Source: Flavobacterium silvisoli
GTDB taxonomy: Bacteria > Bacteroidota > Bacteroidia > Flavobacteriales > Flavobacteriaceae
DNA length: 64,000 bases
Direction of reading: 5' to 3'
NCBI RefSeq assembly: GCF_004329815.1
Contig: NZ_SJPE01000001.1
Location: 186,001 to 250,000 of the forward strand
The notes beneath the pieces are model-generated. The model saw only the letters and a list, made by a program, of their open reading frames with translations. It was not told where the DNA came from and searched no databases. The position numbers and the translations under genes were made by a program. This document shows, one piece after another, positions 8,292-17,781 of the stretch. How positions within the stretch are numbered: the first letter of the stretch is position 1; each line of letters starts with the position of its first letter.

Positions 8292-10091
8292 ATGGAAACC
8301 CCCTCAATAGCACTTCAGCTTCAAACACTGCCCGATAGCCCCGGGGTATATCAGTATTATGATAAAGAAGGCAAGATATTGTATGTGGGCAAAGCCAAAA
8401 ACCTGAAAAAACGGGTAAGCTCGTATTTCAATAAAGTGCATGACAATGCCAAAACCAATGTGTTGGTCAAAAAGATTGCAGAGATAAAGCACATTGTCGT
8501 TTCTACAGAAGCCGATGCGCTTTTGCTGGAAAACAACCTCATCAAGAAGCTGCAGCCACGGTACAACGTAATGCTCAAAGATGACAAAACCTACCCTTGG
8601 ATTTGCATCAAAAAAGAACCGTTTTCGCGAATATTCCCCACCCGAAGAATGGTCAAAGACGGCTCTGAATATTTTGGCCCGTATACCAATTTTAAAACGG
8701 TGAACACCATTTTAGACATGATTAAGGAGCTTTATCCGTTGCGTACCTGCAATTATGATTTAAGCGATGCCAACATCAAATCGGGCAAATACAAAGTGTG
8801 TTTAGAGTATCATATTGGCAACTGCAAAGGCCCTTGTGAAGGTTATGAACCATTGGCGCATTACCAAAAACAAGTAGATGCCATCCGCGAAATCCTGAAA
8901 GGCAATTTCAAAGACAGCTTGCGCGATTTCAAGAAAATGATGCAGGATTTGGCTGCCGAAATGAAATTTGAAGCCGCACAAAAAGTAAAAGAAAAAATCG
9001 AAACCCTCGAAAATTACCAGTCGCGCTCCACCATTTTAAATCCGAAAATTTCTAATGTGGATGTGTTTTCGATAGTATCTGATGAAGCTATGGCCTATGT
9101 CAACTTTTTGCAAATAGCCCACGGAGCCATCATTCGCTCGCATACACTGGAAATCAAAAAGAAACTGGATGAAACCGATGAGGAGTTATTAGCCCTTGCG
9201 GTTATTGAATTGAGAGAGCGTTTTCATCTGACCACCAAAGAAATCATACTGCCTTTTGAATTGGATTTTGGCGATAAAATAAAAGTAACGGTACCACAAC
9301 TGGGCGACAAAAAACAGATTTTGGAATTATCGCAACGCAACGCCAAATACCAACGACTGGAACAACTCAAACAAATTCAGATTGTTGACCCTGAGCGGCA
9401 TACCAACCGCATCATGGCGCAGATGCAAAAAGACTTGCGCCTTCCCACAGAGCCGCGCCACATTGAATGTTTTGACAACTCCAACATACAGGGAACCCAT
9501 CCGGTTTCGGCCTGCGTGGTGTTTAAAGACGGAAAGCCCAGCAAAAAAGACTACCGTCATTTCAACATCAAAACCGTGGAAGGCCCCAATGATTTTGCCT
9601 CTATGGAAGAAGTAGTGTACCGCCGCTACAAACGGATGCTCGACGAAAACCAACCCTTGCCACAGTTAATCATCATTGATGGCGGAAAAGGCCAATTGTC
9701 CTCGGCCTTAAAAAGCATTGATGATTTAGGTTTGCGCGGCAAAGTAGCCATCATAGGCATTGCCAAAAGACTCGAAGAATTGTTTTATCCGGGTGATTCG
9801 GTGCCGTTGTATTTAGACAAAAAATCGGAAACACTCAAAATCATTCAGCACTTGCGCAACGAAGCCCACCGTTTCGGCATTACGCACCATCGCGACAAAC
9901 GCAGCAAATCAGCATTGCAAACCACCATAGAAACCATTCCCGGCATAGGCGAAAAAACTATGTTGGCACTCATCAAACACTTCAAAAGTGTAAAAAGATT
10001 GAAATTAGCCACCGAAAAAGAAATTTCTGAGGTTGTAGGTGCTTCAAAAGCCAAAAAAATTTCCGAATTTTACAACATCAGTAAATCCTAA
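8292..10091 (+). CDS. uvrC: Excinuclease ABC subunit C
   Basis: A 599-residue nuclease that makes the 3' and 5' incisions in UvrABC nucleotide-excision repair. It has an N-terminal GIY-YIG nuclease domain (SPGVYQYYDKEGKILYVGKA, about residues 16-36), a UVR motif (about 200-240), a UvrC RNase H-like endonuclease domain (IECFDNSNIQGTHPV near 390, IIDGGKGQL near 460) and a C-terminal helix-hairpin-helix (TIPGIGEKTMLAL). The first in-frame ATG at 8238 would add 18 unrelated residues upstream of the -7 element, so 8292 (METPSIALQ) is preferred. The next gene starts 8 bp downstream. Confidence 0.96.
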   Translation: METPSIALQLQTLPDSPGVYQYYDKEGKILYVGKAKNLKKRVSSYFNKVHDNAKTNVLVKKIAEIKHIVVSTEADALLLENNLIKKLQPRYNVMLKDDKTYPWICIKKEPFSRIFPTRRMVKDGSEYFGPYTNFKTVNTILDMIKELYPLRTCNYDLSDANIKSGKYKVCLEYHIGNCKGPCEGYEPLAHYQKQVDAIREILKGNFKDSLRDFKKMMQDLAAEMKFEAAQKVKEKIETLENYQSRSTILNPKISNVDVFSIVSDEAMAYVNFLQIAHGAIIRSHTLEIKKKLDETDEELLALAVIELRERFHLTTKEIILPFELDFGDKIKVTVPQLGDKKQILELSQRNAKYQRLEQLKQIQIVDPERHTNRIMAQMQKDLRLPTEPRHIECFDNSNIQGTHPVSACVVFKDGKPSKKDYRHFNIKTVEGPNDFASMEEVVYRRYKRMLDENQPLPQLIIIDGGKGQLSSALKSIDDLGLRGKVAIIGIAKRLEELFYPGDSVPLYLDKKSETLKIIQHLRNEAHRFGITHHRDKRSKSALQTTIETIPGIGEKTMLALIKHFKSVKRLKLATEKEISEVVGASKAKKISEFYNISKS

Positions 10092-10099
10092 CGCCTTTT

Positions 10100-12313
10100 A
10101 TGAAAAAAACAATTGTTGCACTTCTCTGTCTTTTTTTGCTTCAGATTGTTTCGGCGCAGGAGCCCGTTACCCAAAAGAGACCCAAAATCGGATTAGTACT
10201 CAGCGGAGGCGGAGCTAAAGGATTTGCTCACATCGGGGTTTTAAAAGCACTCGAAAATGCCGGGGTTAAAATTGACTACATAGGCGGAACAAGTATGGGA
10301 GCCGTAGTGGGCGGATTGTATGCTACAGGTTATAGTGCTTCGCAGATTGACTCTATTTTTTACAATACCGATTTTGACGAATTGCTACAGGATTACATTC
10401 CGCGTTCTTCTAAGAGTTTTTATGAAAAACGAAACGATGAAATGTATGCGCTTTCGTTGCCCTTCGATAAACTGAAAATAGGAATCCCAATTGCGCTTTC
10501 CAAAGGGATGTACAACTACAATTTGCTTTCCAAACTAACCCACAAGGTACGACACGTTAAAGATTTTAATAAACTTCCCATCCCGTTTTTATGTGTCGCT
10601 ACTGATATTGAAAAAGGCGAACCGGTAGTATTACAAAGTGGTTATTTGGCGCAGGCTATGTTGGCCAGTTCTGCATTTCCATCATTATTTGCTCCGGTAG
10701 AAATTGACGGTAAACTACTGATTGACGGCGGTGTTGTCAACAACTATCCGGCGGAAGAAGTGCGTAAAATGGGAGCCGATATCATTATTGGGGTAGATGT
10801 GCAAGACGATTTGAAAGACCGAAAATCACTGAAAGATGCTACCCGCATTTTGGTACAAATCACCAATTTGGACATGATTAAAAAGATGAAGGAGAAAATC
10901 AAAATCACCGACATCTACATCAAACCCGATATTTCCAACTACGGAGTGATTTCATTTGATGAAGGTCAGGAAATCATCAAAAAAGGTGAAGAGGCGGCCA
11001 TGCTTCAAATAGAGGCCATCAGCAAATTGGCAGACCCTTCACAGCCCTATCATCTCAACAAATTCAAAGTGCAGCAAGACACTTTACAACTAAAAAGTAT
11101 CAGCATAAACAAGTTGGACAATTACACCAGAGCCTACATTTTGGGAAAACTTCGATTCAAAAACGGCTCTGTCATCAAATACAATGATTTAAAAAAGGGA
11201 ATTAACAATATCAACGCTACACAAAACTTCAGCCGCATCAGCTATACTTTAGAACCTTACCAGGGTGGTGATGAATTGCAACTAAACCTGACCGAAAACC
11301 CTGTTAAAACTTTCCTGAAATTCGGTCTTCACTACGACGGTTTATACAAAAGTGCCATTTTGGCCAATATCACACAAAAGAAAACCCTGTTTAAAAACGA
11401 TGTGGTTTCTCTCGACGTGGGTCTTGGTGACAATATCAGATACAATTTAGACTATTACATCGACAATGGTTTTTATTGGAGCTTTGGTCTGAAATCGCGC
11501 TACAACACCTTTAACAGGAATGTTCAAACCGATTTTAAAAACGGAGAATTACTGACACAGTTGGGCCTCAACAGCATCAATATTGACTTTTCCGATTTGA
11601 CCAATCAGGCTTATATGCAAACCGTTTTTATTCAGAAGTTTCTAATCGGAGCCGGTGTAGAGTATAAGTATTTAAAGATTAAATCGGATAATTTAGGAAC
11701 CATATCTCCAACCTTTGAAAAAAGCGACTACCTGAGTATTTTTGGTTATGCCAAATTTGACTCTTTTGACAATAAACTTTTTCCGAAAAAAGGCTGGTTT
11801 TTTACCGGAGATTTACAGTCATTCCTGTATTCTTCGAATTACACCAACGAATTCCACCGCTATTCTATAGCCAAGGGCGAAATTGCTTTTGCCAAAACCT
11901 TTTACAAAAAATTTACACTAAAAATGCAGTCCGATGCCGGATTTGTCATTGGTAAAGACAGTGTTCATTTCTTCGATTTTATTTTGGGAGGCTATGGGTT
12001 TAATGCCGTCAATAACTTCAAGCCTTTCTACGGTTATGATTTTCTGAGTGTTTCTGCAGACAGTTTTATCAAAGGCTGCATCACACTCGACTATGAGATT
12101 TACAAAAAAAACCACATCAATTTTGCCGCCAACTATGCCAATATTGAAGATGACCTGTTTAAAAACGGCGATTGGTTTTCAAAACCCAAATACAATGGAT
12201 ATGCCATCGGGTATGCATTGGAGTCTGCTGTGGGACCCATAGAAATAAAACATACTTGGTCTCCGGAACAGAGCAAAGGCTATACTTTTATCAGTATTGG
12301 ATTTTGGTTTTAA
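10100..12313 (+). CDS. Patatin-like phospholipase with POTRA and outer-membrane barrel domains
   Basis: A 737-residue protein with a signal peptide (MKKTIVALLCLFLLQIVSAQ). The patatin domain (about 30-225) has the oxyanion loop SGGGAKG, the nucleophile motif GTSMG and the catalytic DGGVVNNYP. A POTRA-like segment follows (about 320-400), then a long beta-strand-rich C-terminal barrel of the bacterial surface antigen (BamA/Omp85) type ending in IGFWF with a terminal aromatic. The layout matches PlpD-type type Vd proteins, in which the barrel anchors or exports the lipase. The substrate is unknown. It follows uvrC by 8 bp and may be cotranscribed. Confidence 0.9.
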   Translation: MKKTIVALLCLFLLQIVSAQEPVTQKRPKIGLVLSGGGAKGFAHIGVLKALENAGVKIDYIGGTSMGAVVGGLYATGYSASQIDSIFYNTDFDELLQDYIPRSSKSFYEKRNDEMYALSLPFDKLKIGIPIALSKGMYNYNLLSKLTHKVRHVKDFNKLPIPFLCVATDIEKGEPVVLQSGYLAQAMLASSAFPSLFAPVEIDGKLLIDGGVVNNYPAEEVRKMGADIIIGVDVQDDLKDRKSLKDATRILVQITNLDMIKKMKEKIKITDIYIKPDISNYGVISFDEGQEIIKKGEEAAMLQIEAISKLADPSQPYHLNKFKVQQDTLQLKSISINKLDNYTRAYILGKLRFKNGSVIKYNDLKKGINNINATQNFSRISYTLEPYQGGDELQLNLTENPVKTFLKFGLHYDGLYKSAILANITQKKTLFKNDVVSLDVGLGDNIRYNLDYYIDNGFYWSFGLKSRYNTFNRNVQTDFKNGELLTQLGLNSINIDFSDLTNQAYMQTVFIQKFLIGAGVEYKYLKIKSDNLGTISPTFEKSDYLSIFGYAKFDSFDNKLFPKKGWFFTGDLQSFLYSSNYTNEFHRYSIAKGEIAFAKTFYKKFTLKMQSDAGFVIGKDSVHFFDFILGGYGFNAVNNFKPFYGYDFLSVSADSFIKGCITLDYEIYKKNHINFAANYANIEDDLFKNGDWFSKPKYNGYAIGYALESAVGPIEIKHTWSPEQSKGYTFISIGFWF

Positions 12314-12401
12314 ATGGGTTGACAATCAGAATAAAATTTATTTTTGTTCGATTTAAACATAAAAAACTATATTTGAAAATCTATTAACTAAACTCTCTTT
12401 T

Positions 12402-14039
12402 ATGTCGATTTGGAAAAGAAAACCCTTAAATCAACTACTTTCTGAAGCAGATGAATCTGAAAAAGGACTCAAAAAAACACTAACCGCTACCGGTCTAACG
12501 GCCTTGGGTGTAGGAGCCATTATTGGTGCCGGATTATTTTCGATAACCGGTATGGCGGCTGCACAAAATGCCGGTCCGGCCATCACCATTTCATTTGTTG
12601 TGGCAGCATTGGGTTGTGTTTTTGCAGGCTTGTGTTATGCTGAATTTTCATCCATGATCCCCGTAGCCGGGAGTGCTTACACTTATTCCTTTGCCACTAT
12701 GGGTGAGTTTATTGCCTGGATTATCGGTTGGGATTTGGTGTTGGAATATGCCGTTGGTGCGGCGACTGTTTCTATCAGTTGGTCGCGGTATCTGACCAAA
12801 TTTCTCGACGGTTATGGCATTCATCTTAACGAGCAATTTACTCATTCTCCTTTTGAAGGCGGGCTGATTAATATTCCTGCTGTGCTTATCGTGATGGTGA
12901 TGTCCCTTATCTTAATGAGAGGAACAAAGGAATCGGCTTTTGTCAACGGATTGATTGTTTTGTTGAAAGTATCAGTTGTTTTAGTATTCATAACTTTGGG
13001 ATGGCAATACATAAAACCCGAAAACTTCACTCCTTACATTCCTGAAAACAAAGGCGCTTTCGGAGAATTCGGTTTTAGTGGAATCATCCGTGCCGCAGCA
13101 ATTGTTTTCTTTGCCTACATCGGATTTGATGCGGTTTCTACTGCTGCACAGGAAGCAAAAAATCCAAAGAGAGACATGCCTATCGGTATATTGTTATCCT
13201 TAGGAATTTGTACGGTATTATATATTTTATTTGCCCATGTCATGACCGGTGTAGTTAACTATACCGCTTTTGCCGGTGCTGACGGAATTGCTCCGGTCGC
13301 TATTGCAATTGACCATATGGGTGTTGCCGATGCTTCCGGAATGATTACTCCGGCCTATCCTTGGCTGAACAAAGCTATCATTTTGGCCATTTTAGCCGGG
13401 TATGCTTCAGTTATTTTGGTAATGTTGATGGGACAAAGTCGTGTTTTCTTCTCTATGAGTAAAGACGGTTTAATGCCTAAAGTATTTTCAGAAGTACATC
13501 CAAAGTACAGAACTCCGGCCAAAAACAACATGTTGTTCATGCTGATTGTTAGTTTGTTTGCGGCTTTTGTTCCGGCGAGAGTTGTAGGCGAAATGACGAG
13601 TATCGGAACTTTGTTTGCTTTTATTTTAGTTTGTTTGGGCGTATTGGTCATGAGAAACAAAATGCCCGAAGCACCAAGAGCATTCCGTACACCTTTGGTA
13701 CCATTGGTTCCTGTTTTGGGTGTTATGGTATGTTTATTCATGATGGTATTCCTGCCTTTAGACACTTGGATCCGATTAATCGTATGGATGATGATTGGTT
13801 TTGACATCTATTTGTATTACGGTATGAAAAACAGTGTTTTAAACAAAGGAACATTCGACAATAAAAGCTATAAAACCGTAGCATTGTCAGGATTAGGAAT
13901 GGTAGTTGCTTTATTGATTGTGGCTGTTATTCACCACTCAAATGAAGCTGTTGATGATCATTTTCTATATTATTTCTCAATAGGCTTCTCAATACTGCAT
14001 GCGGTAATTTACTTTTTGAGTTTGAAAAAATCCAAATAA
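12402..14039 (+). CDS. APC-family amino-acid permease
   Basis: A 545-residue inner-membrane transporter with about 14 hydrophobic segments. The family motif GVGAIIGAGLFSITG lies in the first helix (about residues 36-50), and FFAYIGFDAVSTAAQEAKNP, typical of the cationic amino-acid transporter branch, is near 235-255. The likely role is proton-coupled uptake of amino acids; the substrate is not decided by sequence. It lies 88 bp after the patatin gene and is closed by a strong terminator at 14065-14106. The aromatic amino-acid catabolic genes downstream may hint at the substrate, but they belong to a separate transcript. Confidence 0.9.
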   Translation: MSIWKRKPLNQLLSEADESEKGLKKTLTATGLTALGVGAIIGAGLFSITGMAAAQNAGPAITISFVVAALGCVFAGLCYAEFSSMIPVAGSAYTYSFATMGEFIAWIIGWDLVLEYAVGAATVSISWSRYLTKFLDGYGIHLNEQFTHSPFEGGLINIPAVLIVMVMSLILMRGTKESAFVNGLIVLLKVSVVLVFITLGWQYIKPENFTPYIPENKGAFGEFGFSGIIRAAAIVFFAYIGFDAVSTAAQEAKNPKRDMPIGILLSLGICTVLYILFAHVMTGVVNYTAFAGADGIAPVAIAIDHMGVADASGMITPAYPWLNKAIILAILAGYASVILVMLMGQSRVFFSMSKDGLMPKVFSEVHPKYRTPAKNNMLFMLIVSLFAAFVPARVVGEMTSIGTLFAFILVCLGVLVMRNKMPEAPRAFRTPLVPLVPVLGVMVCLFMMVFLPLDTWIRLIVWMMIGFDIYLYYGMKNSVLNKGTFDNKSYKTVALSGLGMVVALLIVAVIHHSNEAVDDHFLYYFSIGFSILHAVIYFLSLKKSK

Positions 14040-14064
14040 TTTTCGAAACATATTATTACAGAAT

Positions 14065-14106
14065 AAGGATTAAAGTGAATCATAAAACGCTTTAATCCTT
14101 TTCTGT
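14065..14106 (+). terminator. Intrinsic terminator after the permease
   Basis: An 11-bp stem (AAGGATTAAAG at 14065-14075 with CTTTAATCCTT at 14090-14100) followed by T-rich sequence. Confidence 0.85.
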
Positions 14107-14195
14107 TTTTTGTAAAATTTGAAAAATTATCATTTTCAGCGTTCCTTTTTTTACGATATTTGTTAGGTGAAAAAATGGGATAATTTATTAGCACA

Positions 14196-14322
14196 TTTAA
14201 AATTCCTCATCAAGAGAAATCCTGAGTGAGGCCACTTCTTTTATGAATAATTTCGGATTTGAATTTATTTTCACCCGAGGCCAACGCCTCAATTGAGCGA
14301 AGCTGAATTATCTCATTTTAAA
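14196..14322 (+). promoter_or_regulatory. Structured 5' leader before hmgA, candidate cis-regulatory RNA
   Basis: The 302-bp gap between the permease and hmgA holds several inverted repeats nested inside a closing stem. The closing stem is TTTAAAAT (14196-14203) with ATTTTAAA (14315-14322). Inside are a hairpin CCTCATCA/TGA-G-TGAGG (14205-14231, one bulged G) and a hairpin GAGGC-CAAC-GCCTC (14277-14290). The leader ends 19 bp before the hmgA ATG. The shape is riboswitch-like, but I recognise no known class and the closing stem is AT-only, so it could be chance. No convincing -7 element was found upstream of it. Confidence 0.35.
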
Positions 14323-14341
14323 ATTATCAAAGTAAAAAACT

Positions 14342-15499
14342 ATGCCATTATATCATAAACTAGGAAACATTCCTCCCAAAAGACACACCATTTTCCGAAA
14401 ACCCAACGGTAATTTGTACTATGAACAATTGTTCGGAACGGTAGGCTTTGACGGAATGTCGACCAATTCATATCACGAGCATCGACCAACTCAGGTCAAA
14501 GAAATTCGCAATCAATACAGCATTGCACCAAAAGTTTCAAAAGCGAACAACATTCAGTCTTACCGACTGAGAGGCTTTCAGGTGAACCCCGAAAACGATT
14601 ACTTAGAAAGTCGAAAAATAGTACTGACTAACTCCGATTGTCATATAGTTTTAGCTGCGCCAAAACATTCTACAAAAGAATATTTCTATAAAAATACCGA
14701 TTCCGACGAGTTACTTTTCATCCATCGCGGTAGCGGAAAATTGAGAACCATGTTAGGCAACCTCGATTTCAAATACGGTGACTATCTGTTAATACCGCGA
14801 GGCATCATTTATAAAATTGATTTTGACACCGAAGACAATCGCTTGTTTATTGTTGAATCACACCGCCCGATTTACACCCCGAAAAGGTACAGAAACTGGT
14901 TCGGACAACTTTTGGAACATTCTCCTTTTTGCGAACGCGACATCCGCAGACCACACGAATTGGAAACCTACGACGAAAAAGGTGAATTCATCATCAAAGT
15001 CAAAAAGAAAGATGAAATTTTCGAGATGGTTTATGCCACCCATCCTTTTGACGTGATTGGTTATGACGGATATAATTATCCTTATGCTTTTTCCATTCAT
15101 GATTTTGAGCCCATAACCGGAAGAATTCATCAACCGCCACCAGTACATCAAACGTTTGAAACTGATGCTTTCGTGGTGTGTTCTTTTGTACCGCGTTTGT
15201 ACGATTACCATCCCGAGGCCATTCCGGCACCATACAACCACAGCAATATTGATTCTGATGAAGTACTGTATTACGTGGATGGCGACTTTATGAGCAGAAA
15301 TGATATCGAAGCCGGACATATTTCGTTACATCCGGCCGGAATTCCGCACGGACCGCATCCGGGAGCCGTTGAAAGAAGCATTGGCAAAAAAGACACTCAG
15401 GAATTAGCCGTCATGGTAGACACTTTCAAACCGCTTATGGTTACCGAAGAAGCGATGAAAATTGCCGATGACAAATACTATCAATCCTGGTTAGAATAA
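14342..15499 (+). CDS. hmgA: Homogentisate 1,2-dioxygenase
   Basis: A 385-residue non-heme iron(II) dioxygenase that opens the ring of homogentisate to maleylacetoacetate in tyrosine catabolism. It has a cupin fold with the N-terminal signature YHKLGNIPPKRHT, and the C-terminal metal region contains HPAGIPHGPHPG and PAPYNHSNIDSDEVLYYV. It is slightly shorter than the vertebrate enzyme (about 445) and typical of the bacterial short form. The next gene, hppD, makes its substrate and starts 54 bp downstream, so the two probably form one operon. No fumarylacetoacetase is in the window. Confidence 0.95.
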   Translation: MPLYHKLGNIPPKRHTIFRKPNGNLYYEQLFGTVGFDGMSTNSYHEHRPTQVKEIRNQYSIAPKVSKANNIQSYRLRGFQVNPENDYLESRKIVLTNSDCHIVLAAPKHSTKEYFYKNTDSDELLFIHRGSGKLRTMLGNLDFKYGDYLLIPRGIIYKIDFDTEDNRLFIVESHRPIYTPKRYRNWFGQLLEHSPFCERDIRRPHELETYDEKGEFIIKVKKKDEIFEMVYATHPFDVIGYDGYNYPYAFSIHDFEPITGRIHQPPPVHQTFETDAFVVCSFVPRLYDYHPEAIPAPYNHSNIDSDEVLYYVDGDFMSRNDIEAGHISLHPAGIPHGPHPGAVERSIGKKDTQELAVMVDTFKPLMVTEEAMKIADDKYYQSWLE

Positions 15500-15553
15500 A
15501 AAAATAAACACAACTTTGGGAAATTACAGTCCCGCTAATATAATTTTAATACT

Positions 15554-16714
15554 ATGTCAAAAGAAATAAAATCCGTTGAATACGGACTTGAAAAAATATT
15601 TGAAGGAGCACAAGACTTCCTTCCGCTTTTAGGAACTGATTACGTAGAGTTTTATGTAGGCAATGCCAAACAGGCAGCTCATTTCTACAAAACAGCTTTC
15701 GGATTTCAATCACACGCTTACGCCGGATTAGAAACCGGATTAAAAGACAGAGCATCCTATGTGTTAAAACAAGATAAAATCCGCTTGGTATTAACCACCG
15801 CTTTGAACAGTAATTCTCCTATTGGCGAACATGTAAAAAAACACGGTGACGGTGTGAAGATTGTTGCCCTTTGGGTTGAAGATGCAAGATCTGCTTTTGA
15901 AGAAACTACAAAACGCGGAGCCAAAGTATTCATGGAACCAACCGTTGAAAAAGACGAACACGGAGAGGTTGTACGCGCCGGAATTTATACGTATGGAGAA
16001 ACCGTTCACATGTTTGTAGAACGTAAAAACTATAACGGAGCTTTTTTACCGGGATACAAAGAATGGAAATCCGACTATAATCCGACACCTGTAGGGTTAA
16101 AATACATTGATCACATGGTTGGAAACGTAGGCTGGAACGAGATGAATACCTGGGTAAAATGGTACGAAGATGTGATGGGGTTCGTGAATTTCCTTTCCTT
16201 TGACGATAAACAAATTACTACTGAATATTCTGCTTTGATGTCAAAAGTTATGAGCAACGGAAACGGAAGAATCAAATTCCCAATCAACGAACCGGCAGAA
16301 GGAAAGAAAAAATCACAAATTGAAGAGTATCTTGATTTTTACGAAAGCCCGGGAGTGCAGCATATCGCCGTTGCAACTGATGACATTCTGAAAACAGTAG
16401 CCGAAATGAGAGCACGAGGTATTGAATTTCTCACTACTCCCCCACAGGCTTATTATGATGCCATACCGGAAAGACTGAAAGACCACATGAGTAAATTTAA
16501 AGAAGATATCCATGAACTTCAAAAGTTGGGTATTATGATAGATGCCGATGACGAAGGATACCTGCTTCAAATTTTCACAAGACCTGTTGAAGACCGACCT
16601 ACTTTATTTTTTGAAATCATTCAAAGAATGGGTGCGCGTGGTTTTGGCGCCGGAAATTTTAAAGCCCTTTTCGAATCAATCGAAAGAGAGCAAATGTTAC
16701 GAGGAACACTGTAA
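15554..16714 (+). CDS. hppD: 4-hydroxyphenylpyruvate dioxygenase
   Basis: A 386-residue Fe(II) enzyme converting 4-hydroxyphenylpyruvate to homogentisate. It is built of two vicinal-oxygen-chelate (glyoxalase-like) domains. The C-terminal half has the iron ligands in YIDHMVGNV, GVQHIAVATDDI and a Glu in the FFEIIQRMGARGFGAGNFKALF region. The N-terminal half (DYVEFYVGNAKQAAHFY) lacks the iron site, as is usual. It sits downstream of hmgA in pathway-related order; no terminator is visible directly after it. Confidence 0.96.
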   Translation: MSKEIKSVEYGLEKIFEGAQDFLPLLGTDYVEFYVGNAKQAAHFYKTAFGFQSHAYAGLETGLKDRASYVLKQDKIRLVLTTALNSNSPIGEHVKKHGDGVKIVALWVEDARSAFEETTKRGAKVFMEPTVEKDEHGEVVRAGIYTYGETVHMFVERKNYNGAFLPGYKEWKSDYNPTPVGLKYIDHMVGNVGWNEMNTWVKWYEDVMGFVNFLSFDDKQITTEYSALMSKVMSNGNGRIKFPINEPAEGKKKSQIEEYLDFYESPGVQHIAVATDDILKTVAEMRARGIEFLTTPPQAYYDAIPERLKDHMSKFKEDIHELQKLGIMIDADDEGYLLQIFTRPVEDRPTLFFEIIQRMGARGFGAGNFKALFESIEREQMLRGTL

Positions 16715-16796
16715 AAATATCATTTTATTAAATATTATTTAAAACTAAACCTCAAAAAGAACTATATTTTATTAATTTAATGTTAAAGTTGGTTTT

Positions 16797-16832
16797 TTTG
16801 TTGTAATTCCGCAACAAATGTAATTATCTTTG
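16797..16832 (+). promoter_or_regulatory. Promoter with an overlapping inverted repeat
   Basis: A -7 element TATCTTTG (16825-16832) has a TTG at 16801-16803, spacing 21 bp. A 7-bp perfect inverted repeat TTTGTTG-N8-CAACAAA (16797-16818) covers the -33 region and could be an operator. The predicted start is near 16840. Confidence 0.55.
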
Positions 16833-16839
16833 CAGTATA

Positions 16840-16950
16840 AAAAATGAGGGGTGGTTCCCTCAACTTTTTGGATAAATTTTCATAATTTATAGTTTTTTGG
16901 TTGGTTAATAGCATAAAAACTCAGTCATTAATTTGACTGGGTTTTTTTGT
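16840..16950 (+). ncRNA. Candidate small RNA between hppD and the DUF3108 gene
   Basis: The 290-bp gap after hppD holds no convincing protein gene. Downstream of the promoter at 16825-16832 come three hairpins: GAGGG-GTGGTT-CCCTC (16846-16861), an AT-rich stem AAATT/AATTT (about 16874-16890), and a terminator stem ACTCAGTC/GACTGGGT (about 16919-16942) followed by seven Ts. Promoter, compact structured body of about 110 nt and own terminator fit a free small RNA. I do not recognise the family. A 13-codon ORF inside it (16844-16885) has no coding signature. Confidence 0.5.
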
Positions 16951-16963
16951 TTTAATACTTTTG
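16932..16963 (+). promoter_or_regulatory. Promoter of the DUF3108-kynA unit
   Basis: TTTG at 16932-16935 and TACTTTTG at 16956-16963, spacing 20 bp. The -33 box lies inside the terminator stem of the candidate small RNA, so the terminator and the promoter share sequence. Confidence 0.65.
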
Positions 16964-17004
16964 GAACGAATATTGCAATCACGGTATAAAAACAAATAAA
17001 AAAA

Positions 17005-17781
17005 ATGAAAAAGTATTTCTTCTTATTGTTGCTTTTTATCACCGTAAGTTTCGACACTCAAAAACCTGATGCTTATGATGTTGGCGAATGGTTCAAATTC
17101 AGAATTCACTACGGATTCATAAATGCCGGCTATGCTACCCTCGAAATTAAAGAAGCCGTAAAAGACAACAAAAAAGTATATCACGCCATAGGCAAAGGAT
17201 ATACCGTTGGAATGTCGCGTCTTTTTTTTAAAGTAGACGATAACTACGAAAGCTATTTCGACAAACAAACCAACAAACCTTACCAATTCGTTAGAAAAAT
17301 AGATGAAGGCGGCTACACCAAAAACCAAGAAGGCTTTTTTAACCAGGATGCAAACAAGGTACTTGTAAAAGATTATAAGAATAAAACAGAAAAAACGTTT
17401 TCAGTAACCGAAAATGTTCAGGATATTGTTTCAACTTTTTACTACCTGAGAAACCATCCGAGTGTTGACAAATTAAAAGTCGGTGAGTCAGTAATGGTAG
17501 ACATGTTTTTTGATGATGAGATTTATAAGTTTAAGTTAAAATTTATAGGTAGAGAAGATTTAAAAACTAAATTTGGAACTGCTCCAACCATGATTTTCAG
17601 GCCCATCGTTCAATCGGGAAGAGTCTTCAAAGAAGAAGAAAGTTTAACCGTTTGGATTTCAGATGATGACAATAAAATACCATTGCGAATAAAAGCCAGT
17701 TTGGCTGTCGGCTCTATAAAAGCTGACTTAGACGGATTCAAAGGATTAAAAAATCCGTTTATGGTAAAATTAAAAGACTAA
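17005..17781 (+). CDS. DUF3108 domain protein, exported
   Basis: A 258-residue protein with an N-terminal signal peptide (MKKYFFLLLLFITVSFDTQ) and a single DUF3108 domain over the rest (GEWFKFRIHYGFINAGYATL near 28-47, LTVWISDDDNKIPLRIKA near 215-232). The family is periplasmic or outer-membrane associated and of unknown function, with a beta-rich fold. Its stop overlaps the kynA start (TAATG), so the two are translationally coupled, although a functional link is not obvious. It has its own promoter at 16932-16963. Confidence 0.85.
   Translation: MKKYFFLLLLFITVSFDTQKPDAYDVGEWFKFRIHYGFINAGYATLEIKEAVKDNKKVYHAIGKGYTVGMSRLFFKVDDNYESYFDKQTNKPYQFVRKIDEGGYTKNQEGFFNQDANKVLVKDYKNKTEKTFSVTENVQDIVSTFYYLRNHPSVDKLKVGESVMVDMFFDDEIYKFKLKFIGREDLKTKFGTAPTMIFRPIVQSGRVFKEEESLTVWISDDDNKIPLRIKASLAVGSIKADLDGFKGLKNPFMVKLKD

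Noticed and set aside
14205-14290. SAM-I riboswitch before hmgA
   Set aside because: ATCAAGAGA is present, but the GGCAACC segment, the conserved core and a matching closing helix are not; kept only as an unclassified leader.
16844-16885. 13-codon leader-peptide ORF in the candidate small RNA
   Set aside because: No run of regulatory codons and no stop-overlapping hairpin logic; its start and body lie in the hairpin itself.
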